DNA from: an uncultured Eubacterium sp.
Lineage (GTDB): Bacteria; Bacillota; Clostridia; Lachnospirales; Lachnospiraceae
Assembly (NCBI RefSeq): GCF_937958975.1
Contig: NZ_CALGRE010000002.1
Coordinates: forward strand, 13,507-77,506
Direction: 5' to 3'
DNA: 64,000 bases
Both the position numbers and the translations under genes were made by a program. Position 1 is the stretch's first letter; each line of letters begins with the position of its first letter. Below the pieces are notes generated by a model that saw nothing but the letters and a program-made list of their open reading frames with translations, was not told the DNA's origin and searched no databases. Below, in pieces: positions 9,053-18,750 of the stretch.

Positions 9053-10923
9053 TTTATTATTTCAAGTACCTTTTCACAAATATTTTTATAATCAATTCCA
9101 ATTTTTTCTCTCAATTCTTCCACAGCCCCCTGTTCAATAAATTGATTATCAATTGCCATAACTAGAGTTCTCGTATTGATTTGATTTTCCGATATCAATG
9201 ATTCAATTCCTTCACCATATCCGCCTTTTTTAATTCCTTCTTCGATAATAATCAAACATCTGTGGGATTTCGCAAGCTGTAAAATCAATTTTTCATCCAA
9301 AGGCTTTAAAAATCTTGCATTTACAAAAGTCGGATAGACTCCTTTTTCTTTCAAGACATCTACTGCCCGCTGTGTCTCTTCCACCATATTTCCGACAGCA
9401 ATCAGTGCAACATCTTTTCCCTTTTCTATTATCTGACTTTTTCCAAAAACAATCTTCTCTTCTGCATGTCCTAATCCTACATATGCTGTTCCTCTGGAAA
9501 ATCTGACAGCAATCGGTCCGTTATAAGTCATCGCAAACTTCAATGAACTAACTAACTCTCTTGTGTCCTTTGGTGCTATAATCGCCATGTTCGGAATTGC
9601 TGACATGAAGGATATATCAAAAATTCCCTGATGTGTCTCCCCATCTCTTCCTACTAAACCTGCCCTGTCCACAATAAATGTAACCGGAAGATTTTGTAGA
9701 CATACATCATGTAAAATCTGGTCATATGCTCTCTGATAAAAGGAGGAGTATATCGATACCACCGGTTTATAACCTGATGCTGCCAATCCTGCAGCAAATG
9801 TAACCGCATGTTCCTCGGCAATACCCACATCAAAAAATCTATCCGGATATTCTTTGGCAAAGTCAGTCAACCCTGTTCCATCCGGCATAGCCGCTGTTAT
9901 TGCAACAATTTTTTTATTTTCTTTTGCCAGTTTTATTATAGTTCTCGAAAAAACATCCGTATAAGTCATTAGCTTCTTATTTTTTTGTATTCCGATTTCT
10001 GTTCCTGTCTCTATGTCAAAACAATTGATTCCATGAAATTTTGACGGACTGTCCTCTGCAAATTTGTAACCTTTTCCTTTTATTGTTTTTACATGAATTA
10101 CAATAGGATGTTCTATTTTTAATGCATCATTAAAAATGTCAATCATTGCATTAATATCATGCCCATCTACCGGTCCAATATAAGTAATTCCCAAATCATC
10201 AAACAAGCCTCCGGAAATAATCAGATTTTTTATACTATCCTTTGTTCTCTTGACTCTTCTGACCAGTCTTCCACCAATTTTAGGAATCTTACTCAGGGAA
10301 TTTTCCACATCCACTTTAAAATCATTGTAATGTTCACCAACTCTGAGCTTATTGAGATACTTGGACATGCTTCCTACATTTTCAGAGATAGACATGTTAT
10401 TGTCATTTAAAACAATCACAAAATTTTTATTCAACGCTGCTACATTATTCAATGCCTCCAGTGCCATACCACCCGTCAATGCGCCATCACCAATCACTGC
10501 AACGACCCTGTTATCAATTCCATTTAACTGATTCGCGACTGCCATACCCAGAGCAGCTGATATAGACGTAGAACTGTGTCCTGTATCAAAACTGTCACAC
10601 TCGCTCTCATGTCTTTTTGGAAAACCACTCAGACCATCTAATTTCCTTAGCTTCCCAAAACACTCTTTTCTTCCGGTTAAAATTTTATGAGTGTAAGCCT
10701 GATGCCCCACATCCCATACAATCTTATCTTCCGGAAGATTTAAAACCGCATGCAGCGCAATTGTTAAATCTACTGTTCCAAGATTAGAAGCCAAATGCCC
10801 TCCTGTCCTGCTGACCGACTGAATTAAAAATTGCCGTATTTCTTCTGCTAATTCAGGGTATTCCCTTCTGGATATCTTTTTTATATCATTTGGTTTATTA
10901 ATATTATCTAATATTTTTCCCAT
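9049..10923 (-). CDS. dxs: 1-deoxy-D-xylulose-5-phosphate synthase
   Basis: First enzyme of the MEP isoprenoid pathway: condenses pyruvate and glyceraldehyde 3-phosphate with thiamine diphosphate as cofactor. At 624 residues it has the usual length. Visible landmarks are HLASNLGTVDLTIALH, WDVGHQAYTHKIL, the thiamine-diphosphate motif GDGALTGGMALEALNN, GPVDGHD, and the transketolase-like DRAGLVGRDGETHQG. It neighbours ispA, giving two isoprenoid steps in one operon. Confidence 0.97.
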   Translation of the reverse strand: MGKILDNINKPNDIKKISRREYPELAEEIRQFLIQSVSRTGGHLASNLGTVDLTIALHAVLNLPEDKIVWDVGHQAYTHKILTGRKECFGKLRKLDGLSGFPKRHESECDSFDTGHSSTSISAALGMAVANQLNGIDNRVVAVIGDGALTGGMALEALNNVAALNKNFVIVLNDNNMSISENVGSMSKYLNKLRVGEHYNDFKVDVENSLSKIPKIGGRLVRRVKRTKDSIKNLIISGGLFDDLGITYIGPVDGHDINAMIDIFNDALKIEHPIVIHVKTIKGKGYKFAEDSPSKFHGINCFDIETGTEIGIQKNKKLMTYTDVFSRTIIKLAKENKKIVAITAAMPDGTGLTDFAKEYPDRFFDVGIAEEHAVTFAAGLAASGYKPVVSIYSSFYQRAYDQILHDVCLQNLPVTFIVDRAGLVGRDGETHQGIFDISFMSAIPNMAIIAPKDTRELVSSLKFAMTYNGPIAVRFSRGTAYVGLGHAEEKIVFGKSQIIEKGKDVALIAVGNMVEETQRAVDVLKEKGVYPTFVNARFLKPLDEKLILQLAKSHRCLIIIEEGIKKGGYGEGIESLISENQINTRTLVMAIDNQFIEQGAVEELREKIGIDYKNICEKVLEIIK

Positions 10924-10949
10924 TGTTTTCTCACCAAATAAAACGAATT

Positions 10950-11840
10950 TTATTTCTCTCTGTTAATTAATTTAATAAATAAAAATTTAAGGAATTTGTT
11001 ATTTCCCCCCAGGCTTTCTAATAATTCTATTGCCTCTCGGGAATATCTCTTTACATGTTCCTTAGAAATATCTATACCTAAAAGAGAAACATAAGTAGTT
11101 TTTTTGTTCTTTTCATCACTGAGAGCCGGTTTTCCGAGCTGCTCTGTAGTGCTTGTGACATCTAAAATATCATCCTGTATCTGAAAAGCAATTCCGACTT
11201 TGTTTGCCATTTTTTCTACCGTATCTATCTGCTCTGCCGTAGCTCCTGCTAAAATAGCTCCTGCCATCATGGATGCCTCAATCAGTGCAGCCGTTTTAAG
11301 ATTATGAATATACATTACAGTGTCAATTGTCATTTCTTTTCCCTCGTTTTCAACATCCACTGTCTGTCCCCCGACCATTCCATATATTCCTGCTTTTTTT
11401 GCAATGACCTGCATTGCACGGGCAGCCCTGTCCATCCGGTCGCTATTTAATAATGCTTCTGACATGATTTCATATGCGAGATTTAAAAGTCCGTCACCGG
11501 CTAATACACCAATATCCTCCCCAAACTTTGTATGCGTTGTCATCTTTCCTCTGCGAAATGCATCATTATCCATTGCCGGAAGGTCATCATGAACAAGGGA
11601 GTATGTGTGTATCATTTCTATTGCAGCCATAAACGGGTACACTTCCTCTTCTTTTCCCCCAAACAGTCGCAATGTCTCCAGCATAAGCATAGGCCGTAAA
11701 CGTTTTCCTCCTGCTCTCACACTATAATTTACTGCATCAAAAATTGTCTTTTGTAATCCATCTTCTTTTGGACAAAAATCGTATATTATTTTCTGTATAT
11801 AATCTTTCTTTTCCTGAAAAATAAATTCCAAATTATTCAT
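10950..11840 (-). CDS. ispA: Polyprenyl (farnesyl/geranyl) diphosphate synthase
   Basis: Short-chain trans-prenyltransferase of 296 residues. The first aspartate-rich motif is DDLPAMDND, preceded by AGGKRLRPML, and the second is QIQDDILD. It condenses isopentenyl diphosphate with allylic diphosphates for undecaprenyl and quinone precursors. It overlaps xseB by 8 bp and precedes dxs by 26 bp. The exact chain length is not readable from sequence alone. Confidence 0.93.
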   Translation of the reverse strand: MNNLEFIFQEKKDYIQKIIYDFCPKEDGLQKTIFDAVNYSVRAGGKRLRPMLMLETLRLFGGKEEEVYPFMAAIEMIHTYSLVHDDLPAMDNDAFRRGKMTTHTKFGEDIGVLAGDGLLNLAYEIMSEALLNSDRMDRAARAMQVIAKKAGIYGMVGGQTVDVENEGKEMTIDTVMYIHNLKTAALIEASMMAGAILAGATAEQIDTVEKMANKVGIAFQIQDDILDVTSTTEQLGKPALSDEKNKKTTYVSLLGIDISKEHVKRYSREAIELLESLGGNNKFLKFLFIKLINREK

Positions 11841-12048
11841 TGATATTTTCCTCTTCTAATATTTTAATCTGCTTCTCAATAGAATCTAACTGTCCATTGC
11901 AATCCTTTATTAATTTTAATCCTTTATTATATAAATCAAATGCAGTATCCAAAGTTACATCCTCTTTCTGCATCTCAACTATAATCTCCTCAATCTCATT
12001 AAAATTTTCTTCTACTGACTTCTGCTCTTTCAATTTTTTTTCAGACAT
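11833..12048 (-). CDS. xseB: Exodeoxyribonuclease VII small subunit
   Basis: A 71-residue helical protein with the XseB core NFNEIEEIIVEMQKEDVTLD and LYNKGLKLIKDC. Several copies bind XseA to form exonuclease VII. The ATG at 12048 overlaps the xseA stop in a TGATG arrangement and has GGAG six bases upstream; the GTG one codon earlier is less well placed. Confidence 0.92.
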   Translation of the reverse strand: MSEKKLKEQKSVEENFNEIEEIIVEMQKEDVTLDTAFDLYNKGLKLIKDCNGQLDSIEKQIKILEEENINE

Positions 12049-13259
12049 CACTGACTCCTTCTCTCTATCAAAGCATCTGTTACCTTCGCTTTTATTTTAC
12101 CATCTCTAATAATTAAAGTTATCTCATCATCTTTTTTTATCTGGTTAATAGTATTTAGTGGTTTTGCATTACTATCCGCCACATATGCAAATCCCTTGGA
12201 AATTCGTTTCAGCGGTGACATTCCCTGTAACCGCTCAGCGTATATTTGCAACTGATGTTTTCTTTCTTCTAACAATCCGTAAATATTGTCTAATAATTTT
12301 GTCTGTATATCGTCACAATACTGACGCCTGCTCCTAAGTTGATTTGCAGGACTGTAAAGCTGAATGCTTGTCTCATAATTCTTTAAATTAATTCTACACA
12401 ATTTTATTTTATTACTCACATTTGAAAAAAGCAATTTTCGATAATTTATCTGCCTCTCTATAAACTCATTATAATCAAATACCGCAAGTTCAGCAGCAGC
12501 AGATGGTGTTGGCGCTCTCATATCCGCCACATAGTCAGCAATTGTTGTATCTGTCTCATGTCCTACAGCCGATATAATCGGTGTATTACAGTCAAATATC
12601 GCTTTTGCCACAATTTCTTCATTAAACGCCCACAAATCTTCAATAGAACCGCCGCCTCTTCCGATAATAATAATATCTAAATCCATCGTATCAAGGCATC
12701 GTATTCCGTTCACGATATCCTTTGCCGCCTCCTGTCCCTGAACAAGACATGGATACAAATATAATTGAACAAATGGATTTCTTCTTTTTGATATGTTAAT
12801 AATATCTTGAATGGCTGCACCCGTTTTTGCCGTACAGATTCCTATTTTTGTAGCATATGACGGAATTTTCTTCTTGTACATTGCATCAAAAAGTCCCATT
12901 TCTTCCAGTTCGTTTTTCAGTTGTTCAAATCTCTGATATAAAAGACCTGCACCCTCTAAAATAATTTGTTTTGCATAGAGCTGGTATTTTCCATCTCTCT
13001 CATACACACTGACACTTCCCAGGGCAACCACTTTTTGTCCTTCTTCAAGCCGGAACTTTAATCCCTGTCTGTTTCCGGCAAACATAACCGCAGAGATTAC
13101 ACCGGTGTTATCCTTGAGCGTAAAATAAATATGTCCCGACGTATGATATTTGCAGTTACTGATTTCACCTTTTATATAGATATTATTCAAAGCAAAATCG
13201 GCATTGAACATATTTTTTATATATGCATTTACCTGCCCGACAGAATATACAGATGCCAT
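12048..13259 (-). CDS. xseA: Exodeoxyribonuclease VII large subunit
   Basis: Catalytic subunit of exonuclease VII, 403 residues. An N-terminal OB-fold (VYSVGQVNAYIKNMF, NIYIKGEISN, GHIYFTLKD) is followed by the nuclease core with IIIGRGGGSIEDLWAFNEE and ISAVGHETDTTIADYVAD, then a helical region for XseB. The family is diagnostic and the length slightly short of E. coli. No folD lies between nusB and xseA, unlike in several Bacilli. Confidence 0.95.
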   Translation of the reverse strand: MASVYSVGQVNAYIKNMFNADFALNNIYIKGEISNCKYHTSGHIYFTLKDNTGVISAVMFAGNRQGLKFRLEEGQKVVALGSVSVYERDGKYQLYAKQIILEGAGLLYQRFEQLKNELEEMGLFDAMYKKKIPSYATKIGICTAKTGAAIQDIINISKRRNPFVQLYLYPCLVQGQEAAKDIVNGIRCLDTMDLDIIIIGRGGGSIEDLWAFNEEIVAKAIFDCNTPIISAVGHETDTTIADYVADMRAPTPSAAAELAVFDYNEFIERQINYRKLLFSNVSNKIKLCRINLKNYETSIQLYSPANQLRSRRQYCDDIQTKLLDNIYGLLEERKHQLQIYAERLQGMSPLKRISKGFAYVADSNAKPLNTINQIKKDDEITLIIRDGKIKAKVTDALIERRSQ

Positions 13260-13282
13260 GTTTCACTCCTAAATCAACTTAA

Positions 13283-13684
13283 TTAAAATATTTTCGCCAA
13301 AATCCCATTAACAAATGATGGAGAATCGTCACTGCCAAACTTTTTAGCAAGTTCCACCGCCTGGTCTATAGCGACCTTTTGTGGAATATCTTCCTCCATT
13401 TTCATCTCATAGTATGCCAATCTTAATATCGTGAGGTCTACTTTTGCCATTCTCTGTGTTGTCCAGCCAACAGAAACTCTATCCAAAGCCCCATCTATCT
13501 CTGCCTTATGATTTATAATATCTGTAACTTTTTTTGTAATATAATCCCTGTCCTCTTCGTTCAATACTGTATTTTCCAAATTGTCAAGAAACAAATCATA
13601 TTGTTTTGGCATCTCACTTTTTTCATGAAATTCATTGCAAAAAAGTAATTTAAAAGTATATTCTCTCATTTTAATCCTGTTCAT
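13283..13684 (-). CDS. nusB: Transcription antitermination factor NusB
   Basis: All-helical RNA-binding protein of 133 residues that helps rRNA antitermination. Landmarks are REYTFKLLFCNEF near the N-terminus and the C-terminal IDQAVELAKKFGSDDSPSFVNGIL (read as IDQAVELAKKF and SPSFVNGIL). The ATG at 13684 gives the family's usual short lead-in; an ATG five codons downstream has a closer AGGA and is an alternative. It heads the xse-isp-dxs operon. Confidence 0.93.
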   Translation of the reverse strand: MNRIKMREYTFKLLFCNEFHEKSEMPKQYDLFLDNLENTVLNEEDRDYITKKVTDIINHKAEIDGALDRVSVGWTTQRMAKVDLTILRLAYYEMKMEEDIPQKVAIDQAVELAKKFGSDDSPSFVNGILAKIF

Positions 13685-13728
13685 ATTTTTACCGGCCTTT
13701 CTTTTTTCATAACTTATTAACGCTCAAA

Positions 13729-13752
13729 AAGGGTGTCTTTACAGACACCCTT
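13729..13752 (-). terminator. Terminator after the Asp23 gene
   Basis: Stem AAGGGTGTCT/AGACACCCTT with a 4-base loop, followed by TTTTT on the minus strand. It separates the Asp23 gene from nusB. Confidence 0.85.
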
Positions 13753-13765
13753 AATTTCGTCTTAA

Positions 13766-14137
13766 TTAGTTTGATAAAACATTAGAAATATTTACGTTTA
13801 CATTAGCAACTTTCATGCCTGTCATATTTTCAACTGTTGTCTTAACTTTATCCTGTACTTTTTTAGAAATCTGAATAATATTCTCATTCATTCTCAATAC
13901 AATAGAGAGGTCGAGCATCACTGTATTTTCATCTACATCAACTCTGACACCCTTAGACAATTTTTTCATCCCAAGTTTTGCTACGATTTCTGTTGTAACA
14001 TTTCCCGCCATGGCAACAACACCATCTACTTCCATTGCCGCCATCGCCGAAATTACGGCCAGAACATCGTCACTAATCTGAACTTCTCCCAATTCTGAAT
14101 TATCATATATCTTATAAGTATTTCTTACAGTTTCCAT
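13766..14137 (-). CDS. Asp23/Gls24 family envelope stress protein (YqhY-like)
   Basis: A 123-residue Asp23 (DUF322) protein with GEVQISDDVLAVISAMAAMEV and GVRVDVDENTVMLDLSIVL. It lacks a signal peptide. YqhY-type homologues lie beside nusB in many Firmicutes and have been tied to acetyl-CoA carboxylase control. Here it is followed by a terminator, so it is expressed separately from nusB. No acc genes are in the window. Confidence 0.88.
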   Translation of the reverse strand: METVRNTYKIYDNSELGEVQISDDVLAVISAMAAMEVDGVVAMAGNVTTEIVAKLGMKKLSKGVRVDVDENTVMLDLSIVLRMNENIIQISKKVQDKVKTTVENMTGMKVANVNVNISNVLSN

Positions 14138-14203
14138 TTAATACCTCCTGATTAAAAGACATTCTATCTTTGCAAGTATACCATCAAAACATATTTTTTA
14201 CAA

Positions 14204-14425
14204 CTATTGAAGACGTTCAATCATAACAACTAATGTATCAATATTTTCAAAATTCTCCTCTGTTTTTTCTTCCATTGTAATTTCAATATCAAATTTATCT
14301 TCCAATTCTGCTATTAAAGCAATTAAATCCATAGAATCTAAATCTTCAGCAATATTCATGTCCTCGTCTTCCACATCAAATGCCGGACATATTTCTTCTA
14401 AAATTTCTTTTACTTCTTCATGCAT
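14204..14425 (-). CDS. Acyl carrier protein of the Dlt-like operon
   Basis: A 73-residue acidic carrier protein. The phosphopantetheine serine is Ser31 in EDLDSMDLIALIAELED. It is DltC-like in size, and it is last in an operon with an AMP ligase, MBOAT and SGNH protein, the same four functions as dltA-D. It presumably receives an acyl group from the ligase at 14518-16008 and hands it to the MBOAT. The cargo is not evident. Ribosome binding site GAGG eight bases upstream. Confidence 0.88.
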   Translation of the reverse strand: MHEEVKEILEEICPAFDVEDEDMNIAEDLDSMDLIALIAELEDKFDIEITMEEKTEENFENIDTLVVMIERLQ

Positions 14426-14517
14426 AATTTTCGCCTCATTTCTGTTCTTCTAATTCAGTTTAAAAAACAAACCTCCACAACTGAATCCTTGTTAATATTT
14501 ATATATTTACCATATAA

Positions 14518-16008
14518 TTATTTACAATTCAATTCTTTTAATTTCTTTCGTATTATTTTTCCATTAAAGGTTCTCGGTATCTCATCTATCACTTGAAATT
14601 TTTTAGGAACTTTTACAGCCTCTAACTTATCAAGCATATATTTTGAAAGTTCCTTTTGGTCAAACATACATCCCTCGTTCATTACTACAAATAACTTTGG
14701 CGCCTCTCCTGTAATCTCATCATATACCGGTATACATGCACAATCCTTAACTTTATCATTTAGCATAACAACCTCTTCAACTTCTGTCGGAGCAATTTTA
14801 ATTCCTCCCATATTAATAACGTCTCCCTGACGCCCCAATAAATAGATAAGTCCATCCTCGCCTTTATATCCTAAATCATTTGTATATATATTTCCATCAA
14901 TTAATACTTCTTTTGTAATATCCGGTTCTTTGTAATATCCTCTCATATTCATTGCTCCGGAAAAAGCCATAATACCAGGATGTTCAACTGTCGCACTTAT
15001 CTCATTCTTATTATCATCCACAAAAAAGATATGCGTATTTACAGTTGTCCTTCCAATACATTTTTTCTTATCCGCATACTTATTAAATTCTAGGATAACA
15101 GTACATCCCGATTCCGTAGCTCCATATGTATTGTATAATCTTACCCCGGGAAACATTTCTGTCAGAAGTTCTTTATTGGTTTCCGAGAGAGGTGCCGAGC
15201 CAAGCTGAATATAATTAAGCTGTTTTGCATAACCGGAAAACCTGTCTTTCGCAAACTTTAAAACCTGTTCTAAAATTGCGGGAACAAATGTAATTGCAGT
15301 TATTTTATAATGGTCTAGTAATTTAAAAAAGTCTTCCACAAAAACAATACCATCCGTTAAAACAACTGAACTTCCATTATAAATTGCTCCGTACGCTCTT
15401 CGAATACCAAGGGAATGATTTATCGGTGTAGTGATAAGTTCTACCTCATCATTTCCCATTTCCACACTATCCATTACATTTTCTGCTATCGCAATATCAC
15501 ATCCAAATGTCACTTCTATACCCTTGGATTTTCCTGTTGTTCCGGTTGTAAATAATATTTCAGACAAATCCTCTGCTTTTGGAAATTGTATATTCTTTAG
15601 TCCTTCAGATTCTTCCAAAGCAGACTTATACATTTCTTTCATACTTATATTATTTATCGTATCCTTCTTTACCGCTCTGTCTGCTATATAATTTTTTGCA
15701 TCCACAAAATTCATGATTTCCAGGATTCTGTCATCTTTTATGGATTTCTCCAGCGCACATACTGCACCTCCCAATAAATGAACTCCAAATACAGCAGCTA
15801 GAAACTCCACTTTCTGGGCGCCTCTGATAACAACGATATCTCCCTGTTTCACTCCCCTGTTTTTTAAGTAAAATGCTGTCTTTTTCACAATTTCCCAAAA
15901 CTCAGCATATGTTAACTGCTTTTTTTTATCTCCCAAACAAAGCTTATCTGGTGTAAGTTCTGCATTTACTTTTAAAGCCTCCACAATGGAAAACACTTTA
16001 TCACTCAT
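14518..16008 (-). CDS. AMP-dependent acyl ligase of the Dlt-like operon
   Basis: ANL-superfamily adenylating enzyme, 496 residues. The P-loop is TTGTTGKSKG (about 154-163), the A5 motif is YGATESG, the hinge region is TNDLGYKGEDGLIYLLGRQGD (seen as TNDLGY and LLGRQGD), and the catalytic lysine is Lys484 in FNGKIIRKK. It should activate a carboxylic acid as the acyl-AMP and load the neighbouring carrier protein. Its motifs look more like general acyl-CoA/acyl-ACP ligases than canonical DltA, so D-alanine should not be assumed. GGAGG precedes the ATG. Confidence 0.88.
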   Translation of the reverse strand: MSDKVFSIVEALKVNAELTPDKLCLGDKKKQLTYAEFWEIVKKTAFYLKNRGVKQGDIVVIRGAQKVEFLAAVFGVHLLGGAVCALEKSIKDDRILEIMNFVDAKNYIADRAVKKDTINNISMKEMYKSALEESEGLKNIQFPKAEDLSEILFTTGTTGKSKGIEVTFGCDIAIAENVMDSVEMGNDEVELITTPINHSLGIRRAYGAIYNGSSVVLTDGIVFVEDFFKLLDHYKITAITFVPAILEQVLKFAKDRFSGYAKQLNYIQLGSAPLSETNKELLTEMFPGVRLYNTYGATESGCTVILEFNKYADKKKCIGRTTVNTHIFFVDDNKNEISATVEHPGIMAFSGAMNMRGYYKEPDITKEVLIDGNIYTNDLGYKGEDGLIYLLGRQGDVINMGGIKIAPTEVEEVVMLNDKVKDCACIPVYDEITGEAPKLFVVMNEGCMFDQKELSKYMLDKLEAVKVPKKFQVIDEIPRTFNGKIIRKKLKELNCK

Positions 16009-16063
16009 TTCCTGCCTCCAATCATCTTGTTTTATTCATCACATGATTCGATTTCATTCAACC

Positions 16064-17659
16064 CTAAAATTGTCCATATACAAATGCCCCTGCATCATAA
16101 CCGGAACCATAAATCCCAAATATTAAGATAGATGCAATCAGTCCCAGATACATAATCCATCGAAAAACGAGATTCTGTTTTCCGATAAAATCTCTGATAC
16201 ACATTTTTTCCTGTAACATGCCTACAATCCATACCAATACAATCAATAACAATGCAAGCGTAAATCCGTGTCTGTCCAGTCCATATGTGTATAAACTCTC
16301 ATCCCACATTGTATACAAACTCAAATTTTTGAAATCAAAAGTTCTCTGAATAATTTCAATTGCCTGTCCAAAACCGGCAGATGCCACAAAAAATATTCTT
16401 CCCACTGCCGATAATACAAAGGTCCGAATCATTCTAAATAAATTAAAACTCCATGTATCTGTCTTAATATGTAAAAGAGTAGAGAATTTCTGTAATGGTA
16501 TCTCAAAAATGGCGCCGAGTATAATTAATATTCCATGGTAAATTCCCCATAAAATATAACACATTGCCGCACCATGCCATGCCCCCGTGATAAGCCATAC
16601 ACAGGCAGCCGGAATAATTGTCGCACAGGTCCTGGATACCGTATTCCCCCATTTCTTTCTCGTAAACCTATTAATAGATTTGCAAAGTTTTGACATTGAC
16701 ACCGGATACAGCAAATAATCCTTAAACCATGCACCAAGAGTAATGTGCCATCTTCTCCAAAATTCCGGCATGTTTTTTGAGAAATACGGATGCCAGAAAT
16801 TTCTTTCTAATTCAATTCCAAAAACCTGGGAAATACCTCTTGCGATATCCATACATCCCTGAAAATCCATATAAAGCTGTATGGAAAAGAATATAATTGC
16901 CAAAATTAAAGGGAGCCCTGTCACTTCATCCCATTTTGCATATACTCCATTTGCAAAAATCGCAAGTCGGTCTGCGATAACCATTTTTTCAAAATATCCC
17001 CACAGCATAAGCTGTATTCCCTTTGTCACCCTATCATAGTCAAACCTGTGTTTTTCAGTAAACTGTGGTGCCAATTTGTTATATCTGGCAATAGGTCCCT
17101 GAATAATATGAGGGAAATATGTTGTGAATAAGGTATATTTAAATAAATTTGTCTCTGCTCTGTATCGTTTCCAGTAGATATCCAGGATATATCCTACTGA
17201 CATAAATGTATAAAATGATATGCCCAGAGGCAAAACAAAACCAAAATGTTTGCTCCATTCAATTCCATAATGGCTTAATACAGATGTAACACCTGTAAGT
17301 GCAAAATCCATATATTTCACAACACATAACAATCCGATATTAATTGCAAAATCCAGCAACAGATATCTTTTTCTTTTGGATGTATATTTCTTCTTTATTT
17401 TTTTCTTTTGTTCTTTATCTAATTGTTTCTCTTGTACTATCCTTTTTTCTTTATCATGAAGATACTGTATCCGTCTTGCAAGCAGATAAGTAGACACCGC
17501 CGTAATTAAAATATATATAATATACTTCGGACCCGAAAACAGGTAGAACGCGATGCTTGCCACAAGTAAAAGTATCCACTGACATTTACGAAACAGCGTA
17601 AAATACAAAAAAACCACAAAAATAACAAAGGGCAAAAACATTATACTTGTAAAATTCAT
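16064..17659 (-). CDS. MBOAT-family O-acyltransferase (AlgI/DltB-like)
   Basis: Integral membrane O-acyltransferase of 531 residues with many hydrophobic segments. It shows the MBOAT landmarks RRWHITLGAWFKDYLLYP (about 302-319) and the catalytic histidine His362 in TGAWHGA. Homologues move an acyl group from a carrier across the membrane to cell-surface polymers. A charged lysine-rich stretch (about 65-100) lies between the second and third membrane segments. It is 20 bp from the SGNH partner gene. Acceptor polymer unknown. Confidence 0.92.
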   Translation of the reverse strand: MNFTSIMFLPFVIFVVFLYFTLFRKCQWILLLVASIAFYLFSGPKYIIYILITAVSTYLLARRIQYLHDKEKRIVQEKQLDKEQKKKIKKKYTSKRKRYLLLDFAINIGLLCVVKYMDFALTGVTSVLSHYGIEWSKHFGFVLPLGISFYTFMSVGYILDIYWKRYRAETNLFKYTLFTTYFPHIIQGPIARYNKLAPQFTEKHRFDYDRVTKGIQLMLWGYFEKMVIADRLAIFANGVYAKWDEVTGLPLILAIIFFSIQLYMDFQGCMDIARGISQVFGIELERNFWHPYFSKNMPEFWRRWHITLGAWFKDYLLYPVSMSKLCKSINRFTRKKWGNTVSRTCATIIPAACVWLITGAWHGAAMCYILWGIYHGILIILGAIFEIPLQKFSTLLHIKTDTWSFNLFRMIRTFVLSAVGRIFFVASAGFGQAIEIIQRTFDFKNLSLYTMWDESLYTYGLDRHGFTLALLLIVLVWIVGMLQEKMCIRDFIGKQNLVFRWIMYLGLIASILIFGIYGSGYDAGAFVYGQF

Positions 17660-17679
17660 TTTTTCTCCTCCGGATTATT

Positions 17680-18750
17680 CTATTTTTCCATGACAGCAAA
17701 CGCATCTTCATACACTTTTTTATAATTTGTCATTTCCCTATTATACATATCTGCTTTTTTCTTTTTACTGAGAGAATCTTCTGTAAAATCATAATGTTCA
17801 GATATATACTTTCCAATATATGATGTAAATTTTATTGCCCCATCCATATTCAAATGATTCGAATCAGCACCATCTCTTCCAAAATTAATATCAAGTTCTT
17901 TCATCTTATCTTTTGTGTTAAAATCAATAAACGAAGCCTTATACTTTTCTGTTATTTTTACAACATAATTGTGTTTATAAGTGTTCCACGCACTATCCGG
18001 TGTTTTTACAAATAAAAGCTCAATATTATTTTCCTTTGCTAAATCTATAATTCGTCTCAAATACTTCGTATTTGTCTCATTATAATCTTTTTGTTTTTTG
18101 TCATCTTCTCTGATACCGTTATATTCTTTATATGTTTCTTTGTTCTCATATCTGGTTGTAAGCGTTGCAAAACCTCTGGTATAACTTTTATCTTCTCCCA
18201 AAACAAAATTATAGTCATCACGGGAAAGTTCAGACCACCTCGTATGATAGAGGGAAAGAGGAAAAAGATACTCAAAAATATCTGCCTGTTCATTGGTATT
18301 TGTATATTCCAATGCATACTGCAATTTATTTTTTCCCCACCGCATATACTCATATGATTTTCTTGAATCCGCCTCATCTTTATCTGAAACTCGACCTGCG
18401 GTCTTTATTTCTACAACTATAAGTTTCGGTGATTGTGTTTTTAACGCTTCTTTCATCCAGAAAAAAGTCCCTATCATCGGTTGTTGCATAACACCGAGAT
18501 TATATGATGAAATTCCATATTCTTCATACAACTGAAATGGGTCAAGCGCAGCGGCAATAACACTGGAACCCAAAAACAAAACATCTGTACTGTTCTTTTC
18601 TAACTCGTAAAAACTATTGTTGGTCTTTGATGACTGCCATCTGTTCTCCAACCATTTTGGTTTAAAAAGGTCTGATATACAATGCACCATCAAAATAACA
18701 ACCATACAAAATGAAATGATTTTAAAAAATCTAAATATTTTTGTTTTCAT
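17680..18750 (-). CDS. DltD/AlgJ-like SGNH membrane-anchored protein
   Basis: A 356-residue protein with one N-terminal membrane segment (about 8-27) and an extracytoplasmic SGNH fold. The nucleophile motif is FLGSSVIAAALDP (Ser62/Ser63) and the acid-base pair is in DSNHLNMDGA (Asp296, His299). This is the role played by DltD or AlgJ beside an MBOAT protein. Its start lies inside the end of the ABC ATPase gene (20-bp overlap), so the importer and the acylation genes are translationally coupled. Confidence 0.85.
   Translation of the reverse strand: MKTKIFRFFKIISFCMVVILMVHCISDLFKPKWLENRWQSSKTNNSFYELEKNSTDVLFLGSSVIAAALDPFQLYEEYGISSYNLGVMQQPMIGTFFWMKEALKTQSPKLIVVEIKTAGRVSDKDEADSRKSYEYMRWGKNKLQYALEYTNTNEQADIFEYLFPLSLYHTRWSELSRDDYNFVLGEDKSYTRGFATLTTRYENKETYKEYNGIREDDKKQKDYNETNTKYLRRIIDLAKENNIELLFVKTPDSAWNTYKHNYVVKITEKYKASFIDFNTKDKMKELDINFGRDGADSNHLNMDGAIKFTSYIGKYISEHYDFTEDSLSKKKKADMYNREMTNYKKVYEDAFAVMEK

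Noticed and set aside
14518..16008. Naming the ligase dltA and the operon dlt
   Set aside because: The four functions match, but the ligase motifs are not those of canonical D-alanine ligases and an importer is part of the operon.
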